From Lederbergia panacisoli (GTDB taxonomy: Bacteria > Bacillota > Bacilli > Bacillales > Bacillaceae_C): a DNA stretch of 64,000 nt. Each line of letters starts with the position of its first letter. The stretch's first letter is position 1. This document shows positions 28,082-39,600 of this stretch, in pieces. The notes under the pieces were generated by a model. It was not told where the DNA came from. It worked only from the letters and a program-made list of their open reading frames with translations, and ran no database searches. The position numbers and the translations under genes are program-made. Location: positions 307,323 to 371,322 of the forward strand of contig NZ_JANJGU010000003.1 in assembly GCF_024626525.1 (NCBI RefSeq). Reading direction: 5' to 3'.

Positions 28082-28300
28082 TCATTAAAAATATTTTCTT
28101 TTAACCTGGATCTAATGTATTTTCATCAATTAGCGTTCGATTTTCATCAATACAATTGAAACTATCACCAATTCTAGCTAGAAACTCATCAATTCCATTT
28201 CGAATTCCAACAATTAATTCAAAACTTTCACCAATTAACTTTCGAATTTCACCAATACATATTCATAAATCATTTACCCCAACATCCCCAGTAGAAAGGT

Positions 28301-28326
28301 TAAAAGTCGCGTGCCCGCGACATTTT
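28301..28326. repeat. GTCGCG hairpin, copy 4
   Basis: GTCGCG 28306-28311, loop TGCC, CGCGAC 28316-28321. Confidence 0.85.
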
Positions 28327-28588
28327 TCATTAAAAATATCTTCTTTTAACCTGGATATAATGCATTTTCATCAATTAGCGTTAGATTTTCATCAATTAAC
28401 TCGAAACTATCATCAATTCCTGATCAGCTCTCATCAATTCATTCAAAACCATCACCAATCCACACCGGGAAAATCACCAATCCTCCTTCAACTTTCACCA
28501 ATTAATTGAAGCAACTTCAGCCAAGACCCTAATCATTAAAGTATTTTCATATTTCCTCTCCTTTTCGGCAATACTCCTACTATATTCC

Positions 28589-28660
28589 AGAGTGCCAGGC
28601 ACCCACACAATTCTGAATTGTTCTGAAGTTGTTTGAGTGCCAGGCACTCATACAATTCTC
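28589..28660. repeat. Two GTGCCAGGCAC palindromes
   Basis: AGTGCCAGGCAC occurs at about 28590-28602 and again at 28640-28652, separated by about 50 bases that themselves repeat ACAATTCT. Such palindromes are scattered in Bacillus intergenic DNA; their role is unknown to me. They lie in the leader of the next gene. Confidence 0.6.
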
Positions 28661-28717
28661 AAACAATTCTCACACAAATCATAAACAATTGAAGCATCCA
28701 AAGGGGTTACGACGGAG

Positions 28718-31700
28718 ATGAATAGGAAGGTACTGAAGCGTAGGTTTAAGTTTGTGATGGATCCGATTACTAATTATGTGTTTTATGAGAGTCACAGGCG
28801 GGTTCAGCAGTATGCGAAGTTTTATCAAAGGTGTCGTGTAAAGAAGAAAACGATTTTGTACGAATCACGTGATGGGAATAGTATGACGGATAGTCCGTAT
28901 GCGATGTTTAAGTATATGGTGGGGAATCCTGAATTCAGTGAGTATATTCATATTTGGTCAGTGCAAGATTTAGATGTGGTTCCGACAAACATTTTGAAAT
29001 ATGTAAACTACTATAACGTTAAATTTGTTAAGCGGAATTCGACGGAGTATCTTAAATGTTTGGCGACTTGTGAATATCTCATTAACAACTCGACGTTTCA
29101 AAACTTTGTGATTCCGAAGAAAGACCAGGTCTATATTAATACGTGGCATGGGACGCCTCTTAAAAATATGGGTTTTGACATTCCGGGCAATCCTACAGGG
29201 ACGCAAAATGTTCTGCGCAATTTTCTGAGTGCAGATTTTATCTTAAGTCCGAATTCTCATACGACGAATATATTCAAAAACAGTTATAAATTAGATGGCA
29301 TTTATTCGGGGACGATCATTGAAGAAGGGTATCCTCGGATTGATTTAACGTTGAATACAGATTCGAATGACATGAAACAGCGATTACGGTCGTTCGGTTT
29401 GCAGCTCAATGATCAGAAGCAAACCATTTTATATGCGCCCACATGGAAAGGGACGAATGTCGCGAAAGTTAATAATGATGTTCATCATATCATCGTAGAT
29501 ATGAATGATTTACAGCAAAAAGTTGGCGATAAGTACAATATTTTAGTAAAAGTTCACCCTTATTTATATAAGCAGGCAGTCCATCATCCTGACCTGAGCA
29601 ATAGACTTGTTCCGGATTTTGTGGATACAAACGAGTTGCTTTCAGCAATTGATCTCCTAATAACCGATTATTCCAGCATTTTTTTCGACTTCCTTGTCAC
29701 TAATAAACCAATTCTTTTCTACACATGGGATCTCGATGTGTATAACGAGGAAAGAGGGCAGTATTTAAAAAACGATGAGCTTCCAGGACCGCTGCTTTTT
29801 AATGCGATCGAGTTGGTTGAGGCTATTCGCGACATTGAAAATGTTCAAGCGGTCTATCGTGAAAAATACGAAACCATGAAAAAGAGATTCACTAATCATG
29901 ATGATGGCCATGTCACAGAAAGAATCGTGAACTTTATTTTTAAAAAGTCGGGTGAAAACCTAAATACGATTACCAACCTTGATTCCTCTAAGGAAAGAAT
30001 ATTAATTTACCCTGGAGGAATGAAAAATAACGGGATTACTACTTCATTTATCAACTTAACAAATAATATTGATTACAATACATATGATGTCACATGTTTT
30101 CTTCCAACTGCAAATGATGAAGAGTTTTTAAAAAACGTTGAAAAAATGAATAAAAATGTTCGCCTTCTCTTTAAAGGTGGCCACTCTGTGTACAAAATAA
30201 CAGAACATTACCGGGATAAATTTATTCATAACCGCGGCAGGAATGGGCATTTGGCGCAAAAGTTATACCCGGAACATATTTTTATAAGGGAACATGAGCG
30301 ATTGTTTGGCAAGTCGACATTTGATTATGCCATTGATTTCAGCGGCTATAGCCTACTTTGGGCAAAATATATCATGGTGGCAAATGCGAAAAAGAAAGTA
30401 TGTTTTATGCATACGGATATGCTTTCGGATAGTGAGAAAGTAGTTAATGGGAAAAGACCGCATCGCATTAATTTACGGGGGCTCTTTTCGGTTTATGATC
30501 AATTTGATAAGCTCGTCAGCGTGTCGAAGGGGACGATGGAAATTAACAAGGCAAACTTGTCCAAATTTGTGGATGAGGATAAGTTTGACTACGTACTGAA
30601 TTCAATTAATCCAGAGAGGATTCTACAGAGTGAAGTAGAGATTGCAGTCGTGGACGAAACACCAGTCGTTGAAAATTTTAGATCGAGAGCGGTTATAAAA
30701 GATGCACAAAAAGCTTGGAATCTCCCGCCTTTTAATGATGGTGCCAGTGAGTTTAAATTAGGGTCTAATTTTAAAAACGCAGAAATTATGATTACGAGAA
30801 AAGCCGATACATATTATAAGTTTAGTTATAACAATCAAGTGATTGGCTGGATTGAGGCTGATTCAGTCGAGTTGCTACCGGATAGCATCATGACCGAAAA
30901 AGACGTTAAAAAAGTGGCAAAGCTTACGAATCCAAAAGGACATCAAATTTGGTCGAAGCCTTATAAGGTCGAAGGAGCGGAAAAAGTTTCAGGAAGCGCG
31001 GATTATAAAGATGTGATTGTTGATATTGATAAGGAAGCTGAAACCCCACGAGGGATGTATAGTCGAATTTCCATCAATGGCACGGTTCTTGGCTGGATTA
31101 GCAACTTCGCGCTGCAAATTTTGGATACGGATGCCATAAAAAAGAAATTACTGAAAACGAGAAATTATCGCTGGAAAAAGAACTTGGTTAAAAACATAGG
31201 TAATCGAACGTTGGGTGAGGCGAAAATCATTAGGCCAATTTATGCGAAAATCGCACATCCTGAAAATCACCTCATTTATACACATGCTTATCCACATTGG
31301 AATGCAAAGGAAATGGCGCCGGCTAAATGGCTGGAAGGCGAGATTGTCACAATTAAAGCAGCGATCAAAACAAGATTTGGACACAGCTTTTTATTTTATC
31401 ATGATGGTAAAAAAATTGGTTGGCTTGATTCCAAAGCGTTTGAGATGTTAAAAGAAGCGACACTGATTAAGGAAATTCAGGTATCGAGGAGAGCACAATT
31501 GGAGTTAGGTGAGAAATATTCGATTTGGACAAAGCCATTTGGACTTGAAGGAGCGGAGAAAGTTGAAAAAGTCGACAGCGGCATCGTTTCGATTGATCGA
31601 GAAGCAACTACCTTAAAAGGAACGTATTCTCGAATCCCGTCACTTGGCTGGGTGAACAACAAAGCGTTGCGTGTGCTGGGCATGGAAGTCGATGGTCAAT

Positions 31701-32221
31701 ATATTCCGGAGCCGAGCAACGAAACCCTCAATTTTGTCACGATGGGCAGGCTGTCACCAGAAAAAGGCCAGGATAATTTGATTAATGCATTTGCGCGTTT
31801 CCACGTAAAGCACCCTAACAGTAAGCTCTATATTTTAGGAGATGGCGCTTTAAAAAATCAGCTTCAAACCTTAATAAAAGAGCTAAAACTAATGGATTCT
31901 GTTTTTCTACTCGGCCAAGTCGAAAATCCTTTTACTTTTTTAAAAAAATGTGATTGCTTCGTGTTGTCTTCACATTACGAGGGTCAGCCAATGGTCTTGC
32001 TAGAAGCAATGACACTCGGAATGAACATTATCGCAACAGACATTGTCGCCAATCGGACCGTGTTGGAAGATGGGAAATATGGCTTGCTAGTGGAGAATAG
32101 TATCGAAGGCTTGGAAAAAGGAATGGATCGAATGGTGAAGAAAGAACATATCATTGAACCGTTCGATTATAAATACTATAACGAAATGGCGATGGAGTCG
32201 TTTTATCGGCCGTTGAAGTAA
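28718..32221 (+). CDS. Fusion: CDP-glycerol phosphotransferase + GT4 glycosyltransferase split by four GW/SH3-like modules
   Basis: 1167 residues; the ATG is preceded by AAAGGGG at 11 bases and a closer GGAG. Residues 1-410 are a CDP-polyol phosphotransferase (NTWHGTPLKNMGF, YAPTWKGTN, KVHPYLY, LLITDYSSIFFDF). Residues about 425-640 are the N-terminal lobe of a GT4 glycosyltransferase (YPGGMKNNGITTSFINL). Residues about 655-995 hold four GW-type modules ending VIGWIEADSV, VLGWISNFAL, KIGWLDSKAF and SLGWVNNKAL, with typical IWSKPYKVEGAEKV openings. The GT4 C-terminal lobe follows at about 1004-1160 (TMGRLSPEKGQ, SSHYEGQPMVLLEAM). No signal peptide exists, so it should be cytoplasmic. It probably both adds polyol-phosphate and glycosylates teichoic acid, with the GW modules holding the polymer. 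That last step is inference. Confidence 0.82.
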   Translation: MNRKVLKRRFKFVMDPITNYVFYESHRRVQQYAKFYQRCRVKKKTILYESRDGNSMTDSPYAMFKYMVGNPEFSEYIHIWSVQDLDVVPTNILKYVNYYNVKFVKRNSTEYLKCLATCEYLINNSTFQNFVIPKKDQVYINTWHGTPLKNMGFDIPGNPTGTQNVLRNFLSADFILSPNSHTTNIFKNSYKLDGIYSGTIIEEGYPRIDLTLNTDSNDMKQRLRSFGLQLNDQKQTILYAPTWKGTNVAKVNNDVHHIIVDMNDLQQKVGDKYNILVKVHPYLYKQAVHHPDLSNRLVPDFVDTNELLSAIDLLITDYSSIFFDFLVTNKPILFYTWDLDVYNEERGQYLKNDELPGPLLFNAIELVEAIRDIENVQAVYREKYETMKKRFTNHDDGHVTERIVNFIFKKSGENLNTITNLDSSKERILIYPGGMKNNGITTSFINLTNNIDYNTYDVTCFLPTANDEEFLKNVEKMNKNVRLLFKGGHSVYKITEHYRDKFIHNRGRNGHLAQKLYPEHIFIREHERLFGKSTFDYAIDFSGYSLLWAKYIMVANAKKKVCFMHTDMLSDSEKVVNGKRPHRINLRGLFSVYDQFDKLVSVSKGTMEINKANLSKFVDEDKFDYVLNSINPERILQSEVEIAVVDETPVVENFRSRAVIKDAQKAWNLPPFNDGASEFKLGSNFKNAEIMITRKADTYYKFSYNNQVIGWIEADSVELLPDSIMTEKDVKKVAKLTNPKGHQIWSKPYKVEGAEKVSGSADYKDVIVDIDKEAETPRGMYSRISINGTVLGWISNFALQILDTDAIKKKLLKTRNYRWKKNLVKNIGNRTLGEAKIIRPIYAKIAHPENHLIYTHAYPHWNAKEMAPAKWLEGEIVTIKAAIKTRFGHSFLFYHDGKKIGWLDSKAFEMLKEATLIKEIQVSRRAQLELGEKYSIWTKPFGLEGAEKVEKVDSGIVSIDREATTLKGTYSRIPSLGWVNNKALRVLGMEVDGQYIPEPSNETLNFVTMGRLSPEKGQDNLINAFARFHVKHPNSKLYILGDGALKNQLQTLIKELKLMDSVFLLGQVENPFTFLKKCDCFVLSSHYEGQPMVLLEAMTLGMNIIATDIVANRTVLEDGKYGLLVENSIEGLEKGMDRMVKKEHIIEPFDYKYYNEMAMESFYRPLK

Positions 32222-32239
32222 GTTCGGCTAGAACGATGA

Positions 32240-32368
32240 GACAATTGATGAAAAATGAGATGGAATTGGTGGTACTCAAGAAGAAATTGTCGAAAGTCTA
32301 GGCTTAATTGATGAGAAAAAGAGAGGAATTAGAGATAACTTGAGAGGTATTGGTGAAATTTCCCCGGA
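32240..32368 (+). repeat. 21-bp periodic array (forward), about six units
   Basis: Units start AATTGATGAA, AATTGGTGGT, AATTGTCGAA, AATTGATGAG, AATTAGAGAT, each 21 bases apart. One frame continues past the array for about 35 codons as a hydrophobic-ended peptide (VMGFLIPITLLFLG) but lacks a start and has a stop inside the array. No GTCGCG hairpin is seen beside this copy. Confidence 0.75.
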
Positions 32369-32662
32369 AATAATAGGATTTATAAATGAAATGTTGAAAT
32401 ATGATCCTAATAAATTGCGGACCTTGGTGATGGGCTTTTTAATTCCTATCACCTTATTATTTTTGGGGTAAAAGTAATATAAATCCTTCAAAAGTAGAAT
32501 GTTGTAATAACATATCGAAATATGGACAATCGAATGTAATGAGACCAAAAATGATATGATGCAACATTTTACGTGTCTTCGCTGCAAGCTAAGTGATTTC
32601 TTTAAAGTGCTAACAGAGTAATTATATACTAAGTTTATAACCACCTTTGTAAAAATGTATTT

Positions 32663-32730
32663 TGTCGGAAAAATTATTTTTTGAAAAGTCAAAAATAACT
32701 GTTGACTATTTGATATAACAATTTTAATAT
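32663..32730 (+). promoter_or_regulatory. SigA-type promoter, copy 1, with upstream 0A-like box
   Basis: TTGACT 32702-32707, 17-base spacer, TAATAT 32725-32730. TGTCGGA at 32663-32669 lies 39 bases before the -35 and is one base from the Spo0A box. About 60 bases around it recur at copy 2. Confidence 0.55.
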
Positions 32731-33162
32731 GGGTGTAATTACAAATGTATAAATCCACTTGAATGCTCTACTCAAGCATTTGGAAAATGATAGGTTAATT
32801 TTTTCCTGCCACTATAGATTTCTTTATCTATATTTCTACCAGTATTTTATTCTCTCACCATTGACACTTCCCTATGACTTTCCTTAACAAGGATATTTTA
32901 TTTAGAAGTATTAATTAAAGCGCACACGATAACAAAAATTCAAATTTCCTTGGGAGTAAAAATAATTAAAGTGAATCGCAAAATAAGTTTACATTATAAA
33001 CAGCCTATCGAAATGTTTTTTTACTGAAATTTTTAAAAACAAGGGATATGACAATTTTCGCCGCATTACCACAATATCCAGAAATACATTTCCAATATAT
33101 AAAAAGCTTTTATATAAGGGTCGATATTAACTTTTCGAATCATAATTGGTGAAAATGACATT

Positions 33163-33228
33163 TGTCGAATGAAATTGATTTAAAGTCCTAAAAAAGAAGT
33201 TGACTATTTGGTATAACAACTATACCAT
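33163..33228 (+). promoter_or_regulatory. SigA-type promoter, copy 2, with Spo0A-like box
   Basis: TTGACT 33200-33205, 17-base spacer, TACCAT 33223-33228 (weak -10). TGTCGAA at 33163-33169, a perfect match to the Spo0A box core, lies 37 bases upstream. It sits about 440 bases before the GTG start of the next gene. Confidence 0.5.
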
Positions 33229-33664
33229 GAATGTAATTACAAATATATACAGATATAGGTAATTATCCCAGAGTGTATACATCAGGAAGCTAATTAACTT
33301 TCTAACCTCAGTAAACATCATTTCTTTTAAACTAACTCATTGTCTTGATTAGCCCAACATTATTTTTTTCAAATATATTTTTCATATACTTCTAACCGCA
33401 TTACACATTGGATCTGTTGAAAAATGTGAGAATATTAAAAATATATGGATAGAATTTTGGTATCTCATATTAGTTATAAATGTATGTTTTATTAAGCATA
33501 GGGTTCCTTTATTGAGAAAGTGATTTCATAAAGAGCGGCCAGCATGAAAGGGGGGATGTAAATAGATTAGCAGTTTACTATTTGTTGTTTGAAGGGAGTG
33601 ATTAAAAACGCATTTATTTTTAGGGGTTTAGATTGTTAAGATAAACATAGAGAGGGGTAATTAG

Positions 33665-36600
33665 GTGCATATAAGTAAGCGCTTTAAAAGTAAGGTTAAG
33701 CGCAGCCTATCTATCATGCTTGTTTTCATGTTAGTAGCTGTTAATTTCTTGGAACTATTGCCTAGTAAGGCGAGTGCACAAGAAGTAAAGGATAAGACGA
33801 CAATTGCGGAATGGACATTCCCTGAAAATCCTACGAATCTAGGTGTCTTTCCTGCTAATGGAGGAGTCTATAGGAATATTTCATTATTACAGGCTGTGCC
33901 TGATAGAGATCCGACTACTTATAGTTGGGATTCTGCTTCAAGCAGCATTCGATATCAAGGCTGGCACCAAGAAGAAGGCAAAGATAAATATTGGTTAACA
34001 ACTTTTAATACAAAAGGTTTTGAAAATATCACTGTTTCATCTACTCAACAAGGAAGAGGTTCGTCTGGTCCTAAAGACTTTAGGGTTCAAATGAGCTTAG
34101 ATGGTGAAAATTGGACGAATGTAACAGGTGATGGAACGAGCTTAGCAGATTTAGTCATGATCAATGGTGTTCCTACACACCTTGAAAATGCGCCACTTCC
34201 GACCACGGCAAATGATTTGGAAAAGGTATTCGTCCGCTGGCTCGTCATATCCGATTTTAACACAAGTGGTGGAAAAATTGGAGATACTGGATCTAGTCAA
34301 TTAGTAAGTATAAAAATCCAGGGGGATCTACTTCCTACTGAACCTATTAATGAAACTGTTGCTGAATGGATATCAGGGGTCTCTATCATTGGGGACGAAC
34401 CAGTTAAAGCAACTGGTGGAATGTACAAAGATGAGGCTACAGTTAAAGCAGTAGGTGGTCCAAAATATTATGCAGAATTAGAAAGCCATATTGGCTGGCA
34501 AAATGGAGCAGGCAGTAAATATTGGTTGGCTTCTGTTTCAACAAAAGGCTATGAAAATATTACGCTATCATCTGAACAAAAATCTGGAAATTCTGGTCCG
34601 AAAGATTTTAAAGTACAAGTAAGTTCAGATAATGAAAACTGGATAGATGTTAAAGATGCAAATATTGCGAGTCCAACAAGCTTTGATAGTGATGCGGCTA
34701 AATTAAAGAATGTGTCGCTTCCAAATGCTGCAAATGATCAAGACAATTTATTTATTCGCTGGATCATGACAACAAATGATGTGGCAAATCCTGTATCATA
34801 TCCAAATGGGATTGGGGAATATGGTGCAGCCCATATTAGGAATATCGTTATTAATGGCGATAGAATAAACGGTTTTGAATTCCCTAAAGATACCGAAGCC
34901 CCTTCAACACCTAAAAATCTATCCGGAGTTGGAGTATCTGATACTACCATTAATCTTTCTTGGACAGCTTCTACTGATAATTATGGAATTGCAGGGTATG
35001 ACATTTATCGTGATGGAGAAAAGATAGGAAACCCTAAAACTACTTCTTATTCCGACACGGGATTGACGAAAGATACTTCATATTCATATTATGTCGTTGC
35101 TGTAGATACATCCGGCAATGAATCTGAAAAAAGTAATGCAGTTACGGTAAAAACTAAAGCAGAACCTATCGGTGAATTAGAAACGATTGCTGGTTGGAAG
35201 TTTGCAAATGAAGGTCAACATGGTTCAATTCTTGCAACAGACGGTGCCTACAAATCTGCTTCTACATTTAGAGCGGTTGGTGGTCCATTCTTCGAATATG
35301 TTGGCAGTGATGGCACACTAAGTTATTGGGGATGGGACGGCGCAGATTTCGGTTCGAAGTACTGGCTTGCTACTATTCCGACGAAAGGTTTTAAAAATAT
35401 TTCCTTATCTTCACAACAAAATTCATCTGGATCTGGTCCAGGTCATTTTAAAGTTCAGATAAGCCAAGATGGACAAGCATGGAGCGACGTTCCAAACACT
35501 ACTTTGAAGATGACTACATCTAGCTTTGCTTGCCCAGGGGATGCATGTAAATTAAACAATGCTCCAGTTCCTGAAGAAGCAAACGACCAAGATGTTTTAT
35601 ACATTCGTTGGGTTCTTACTTCTGGAACAAGTACAAGTGGCTCTCCGACAATCGGTGGATCTGGATCAAGCAGAATCAAGGATATTGTAGTTTCAGGAGA
35701 ACGCATTAGTGGCGCTGAAATTGCAGTTCCAACGATTGATTTGCATCAAGTTCCTGTTGGCGGATCTGATAATGTAATAGCGGATGCACCTGTAACGGTT
35801 AATTTCAATAAGCCGATTGCTCTTAATGACAATGGCGCAGAGATTACGATCACTAACAAAAACAATGAAGCGTTAAAAGGAATTACGGTTGAAGCAAAAG
35901 ATAACTCGTTAACAATTAATCATCCGAAATTTGTTTATGGAGAAACATATACTGTTACAGTTCCAAAAGAGCGTGTAAAAGGCACAGATGATACGCCTTT
36001 AGTACGTGATGTTAAATGGAGCTTTAAAGTTCAAGAATCTCCATATAAACCAAAACTAATGAACATGACGTTCAATGGTGACCCTAAAACAAGCATTGCC
36101 TTCGCGTGGTATACAGATTTTATGACCGACACAGTTGTTGAGGTTGTGGAAGCTTCTAAAGTAAAAGATGGGAAGTTCCCTGAAACTGGGGCTCTAGTTT
36201 ACGAAGGAACTGGCGAAGAAATTGACACATTAATGGTTGCTAATGATCGGGCTACTAAAAATAAAACGAAATTCATTAGCCATAAAGCGATTGCTGATAA
36301 GCTAACACCGGGTACTAAATACAACTATCGTGTAGGAAACGGTGAGGATTGGAGTCCAATCGGTTCATTTACAACTGATACTGCCGGCAACCAAGATTTC
36401 CGTTTTATCACTGGTTCGGATTCTCAAGCATCAAGCTTAACAGGCTTTGAACCTTGGGGAGATACATTTAGAAAAGCCCGTGATTTTATGGGAGATCCAA
36501 AATTCCTTATCAACGCTGGGGACCTTGTTGATAACGGTGACCTAGAAACACATTGGCAATGGATGTTAAGTACGGCAGAAGATTCTTTAATGAATGTTCC

Positions 36601-39600
36601 ATTTGTTCCGGTTCTAGGTGGTCATGAAGTAAATGACTATGATGGAGACGTAACAACGGATAACACAAACTTCTACAATCACTTTAACGTTCCAAAGCAA
36701 GTGGTTGAAGGCACTCATGAAGGTTCTGTCTACTCTTTCGAATATGGTGATGCACTGTTCATGGTGTTCAACTCACAATTTGAAGGTGGACTAGCAGATA
36801 ACGGCAAAGATATTGCTTGGGAAGATCCTGAGTTTCGTGCCCAAGTTGACTGGATGAGAAATACCGTTGCAAAGAGTGATAAGAAGTGGAAATTTGTTAC
36901 TTTCCATAAGAGCCCTTATGCAGCTGGTGACAACTCTGCCATGTGGGAAGATGAACGTGTTCAATTTTACAGAAAACATTTAATCCCTGTTTTCGATGAA
37001 ATGGGCATTGATATGGTGTTTGAAGCTCATGACCATATGTACATGAGATCATTTCAAATGCTTAATAATGAAGTTATTCCGTTTGAATCACTAGATAGAG
37101 ATGAAAATGGAAACTATATCAACCCTAAAGGTACAGTCTACTTAATGTCGAATGCATTCGGTAATAAGTTTTATACAAAGAAAAATCAATATGAATATGA
37201 TGAAAATTGGAATGCGATTGAAAAGAAAGATGAAAATGGCAATCCAATTCCATATGATGACTTTTTCGCAGCAATCAATGATCAACCATTTAAGAAAATG
37301 TTCACAGACGTTTCGATTACAGACCAAATTCTTTCCTTTGTTTCTTATACTGCAGCTGTAGAAGATGAGGGTAAAGAGGGCACTGTAGGAAATGGTCTGA
37401 AAGATTATGATGATTACGGTATTAAGAGAACGGATGGTACACCTGAAAAGGTAGAAAACCTATCAGTAAAACTAGACGGAAATAATGCTGTTTTATCTTG
37501 GAAAGCTCCTGCTAACAGTAAGGAACCAGTAAGAGGCTTTAGAATTTACGAGAAAAATGACAAAGTATCAACACACTGGAGCGACTACGTTTCTACGAAA
37601 GAAGGCCAAACTGAGTATACATTAACAGTTAAAAACATCAATCCTTCTAAAAAATATGAATTTGTCGTAAAAGCGGTTGGTACAAGAATTAACTCTGAAG
37701 GTGTCGAAGTAACGACTATTGATGGTGATGTAAACAATGAACCACCTGCAGCACCTGAAGCTTTAGAAGGTAAAGCAGTATCTCCATTCCAAGTTAACTT
37801 AAAGTGGAAAGCTTCATCTGGAAGTGTTGAAGTTACTGGATACAATGTTTACCGTAATGGAGTTAAAATTGGTTCTACATCAGCAGATAAGACGACATTT
37901 GTAGATACTGGATTAGATGCTGATACAGAATATACGTACCTTGTTAAGGCGTATAATCCTGAAAAGATTGAATCACTTGCAAGTAATGAAATAACTGTTC
38001 AAACGAAAAAGGCTGTTGCAGGAGAAGGACCACAAAAGGTATTCCCTCAGCATGTAGCTTACGCTGAAGGTTCCATTAAGCCTAATCACATTTCTCAACA
38101 AGAAATGGATGCAACCGTTATTAAGATGTACAAAGAGTGGAAAGAAAAATATTTAACCGAAGATCCTAGCGACAAGAATTTGAAATACGTTTGGTATAGC
38201 GACGGTGATCCTGAGTGGTATCCAGATGGTGAAGTGACAGTATCTGAAGCTCATGGATACGGAATGATGATTGTTGCCATGATGGCAGGTCATGATCCGC
38301 TGGCTCAAGAAGACTTTGATTCATTATATCGTTATTTCAGAGCACATCCGAGCGAAATTAATTCCAATTTAATGGCTTGGCAGCAAGGTTTAGTAGATGG
38401 AAAAGTGGTTGATATCAATGGCGCCGACTCCGCAACGGACGGTGATATGGATATTGCATACTCCTTACTTCTTGCCGACCAACAATGGGGTAGTAATGGT
38501 GAGATTAACTATTTGGCTGAAGCTAAAAAAGTGATCAACGCCATCATGGACAGTGAAGTTTTAAAAGGGGACTGGACTTTAAGAATTGCTGACTGGGCAA
38601 CTTCCGGAAAGTATGTTGGTGCTACTCGTCCTTCTGACTGGATGTTACAACATATGAAAGATTTCAGAGTTGTGACAGGTGATAGTCGTTGGGATAATGT
38701 CATCGATGCAACGTATGAATTGATCAACGACATGTATACAAACCATAGTCCAAACACTGGTTTACTTCCTGACTTTATTGTTAAAAACGGAAAAGAATTT
38801 GTACCGGCACCACCTGGATTTTTGGAAGGTCCTGAGGATGGGGACTACTACTATAACTCTGCTAGAACTCCTTGGAGAATTGGAACCGATTATCTTGTTA
38901 CTGGGGATAAGCGTGCGAAAGAACAACTCAGCACACTAAATAAATTTTTCCGTGAAGTTTCAAATGATACGCCAAGCAAGGTAAAAGCAGGTTATAAATT
39001 AGACGGCTCTAAATTCTTAGGCGATTGGGAAGATATCACATTCACTGCACCATTAATGGTAAGTGCAATGATCGACTCTTCCAACCAAGAATGGTTGAAT
39101 AAACTATGGGATTACAACCTAGAAACATCTACAGAGGATGAAGTTTACTTCGGCAACAACATCCGTATGTTAAGTTTGATTGTTGTTTCTGGAAACTGGT
39201 GGACACCTACAATTGTGGATAGCGAAGCACCAACTGCACCAGTTATTGATAAAGCAAATGCCATCTCTGATACAGAAGTGGAATTAAGCTGGATCCCTTC
39301 AGAAGATAACTTTGTCGTTGCGGGCTATAAAGTATTCCGTAATGACGAAGAAATTGCGACTATAACAGATACAACATTTAAGGACACTGGATTAACTCCA
39401 GACACAAGCTATAGCTACTTCGTAGTGGCCTTTGATGCTGCAGGTAACTTCTCGAAGACTAGCAATCTAAGAATTGTGACAACTTTACCTGAGGTTAAGA
39501 ATCCTCCTTCCATGCCGACCGTATCACAAGTAAGTGATAAGGATACAACGGTGACGGGAACAGCAGAAGCAGGATCAACTGTTAAGGTAAAAACAAGCAA

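Larger units (their letters stand above)
27801..28510. repeat. Three tandem copies of a 245-250 bp unit made of hairpin plus 21-bp array
   Basis: Units begin at 27801, 28051 and 28296 with AAGGTTAAAAGTCGCG. Each holds the hairpin, a shared stretch ending TTCTTTTAACCTGGAT, then a reverse-oriented 21-bp array (TTTTCATCAATTAGCGTTCGA type), and copies 1 and 2 end in ACATCCCCAGTA. The copies differ by scattered substitutions and small indels. Short open frames inside (27783-28049, 28156-28509) are by-products of the repeat. This explains most of the gap before 28718. Confidence 0.85.
32369..33664. other. 1.3-kb gap without a gene; contains two related promoter regions
   Basis: AT-rich leader upstream of the metallophosphatase-GH8 gene. 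Apart from the two promoter-like copies listed separately I see no RNA gene, repeat array or credible frame. A reverse frame at 32276-32758 has no ribosome binding site and overlaps the array. Confidence 0.5.

Noticed and set aside
27783..28509. Open frames of 88 and 117 codons rich in FHQL patterns
   Set aside because: They only translate the reverse-oriented 21-bp arrays and cross the hairpins; no ribosome site.
32276..32758. Reverse frame of 160 codons
   Set aside because: GTG start without a ribosome site, composition of AT-rich leader, and overlap with the 21-bp array and promoter copy 1.
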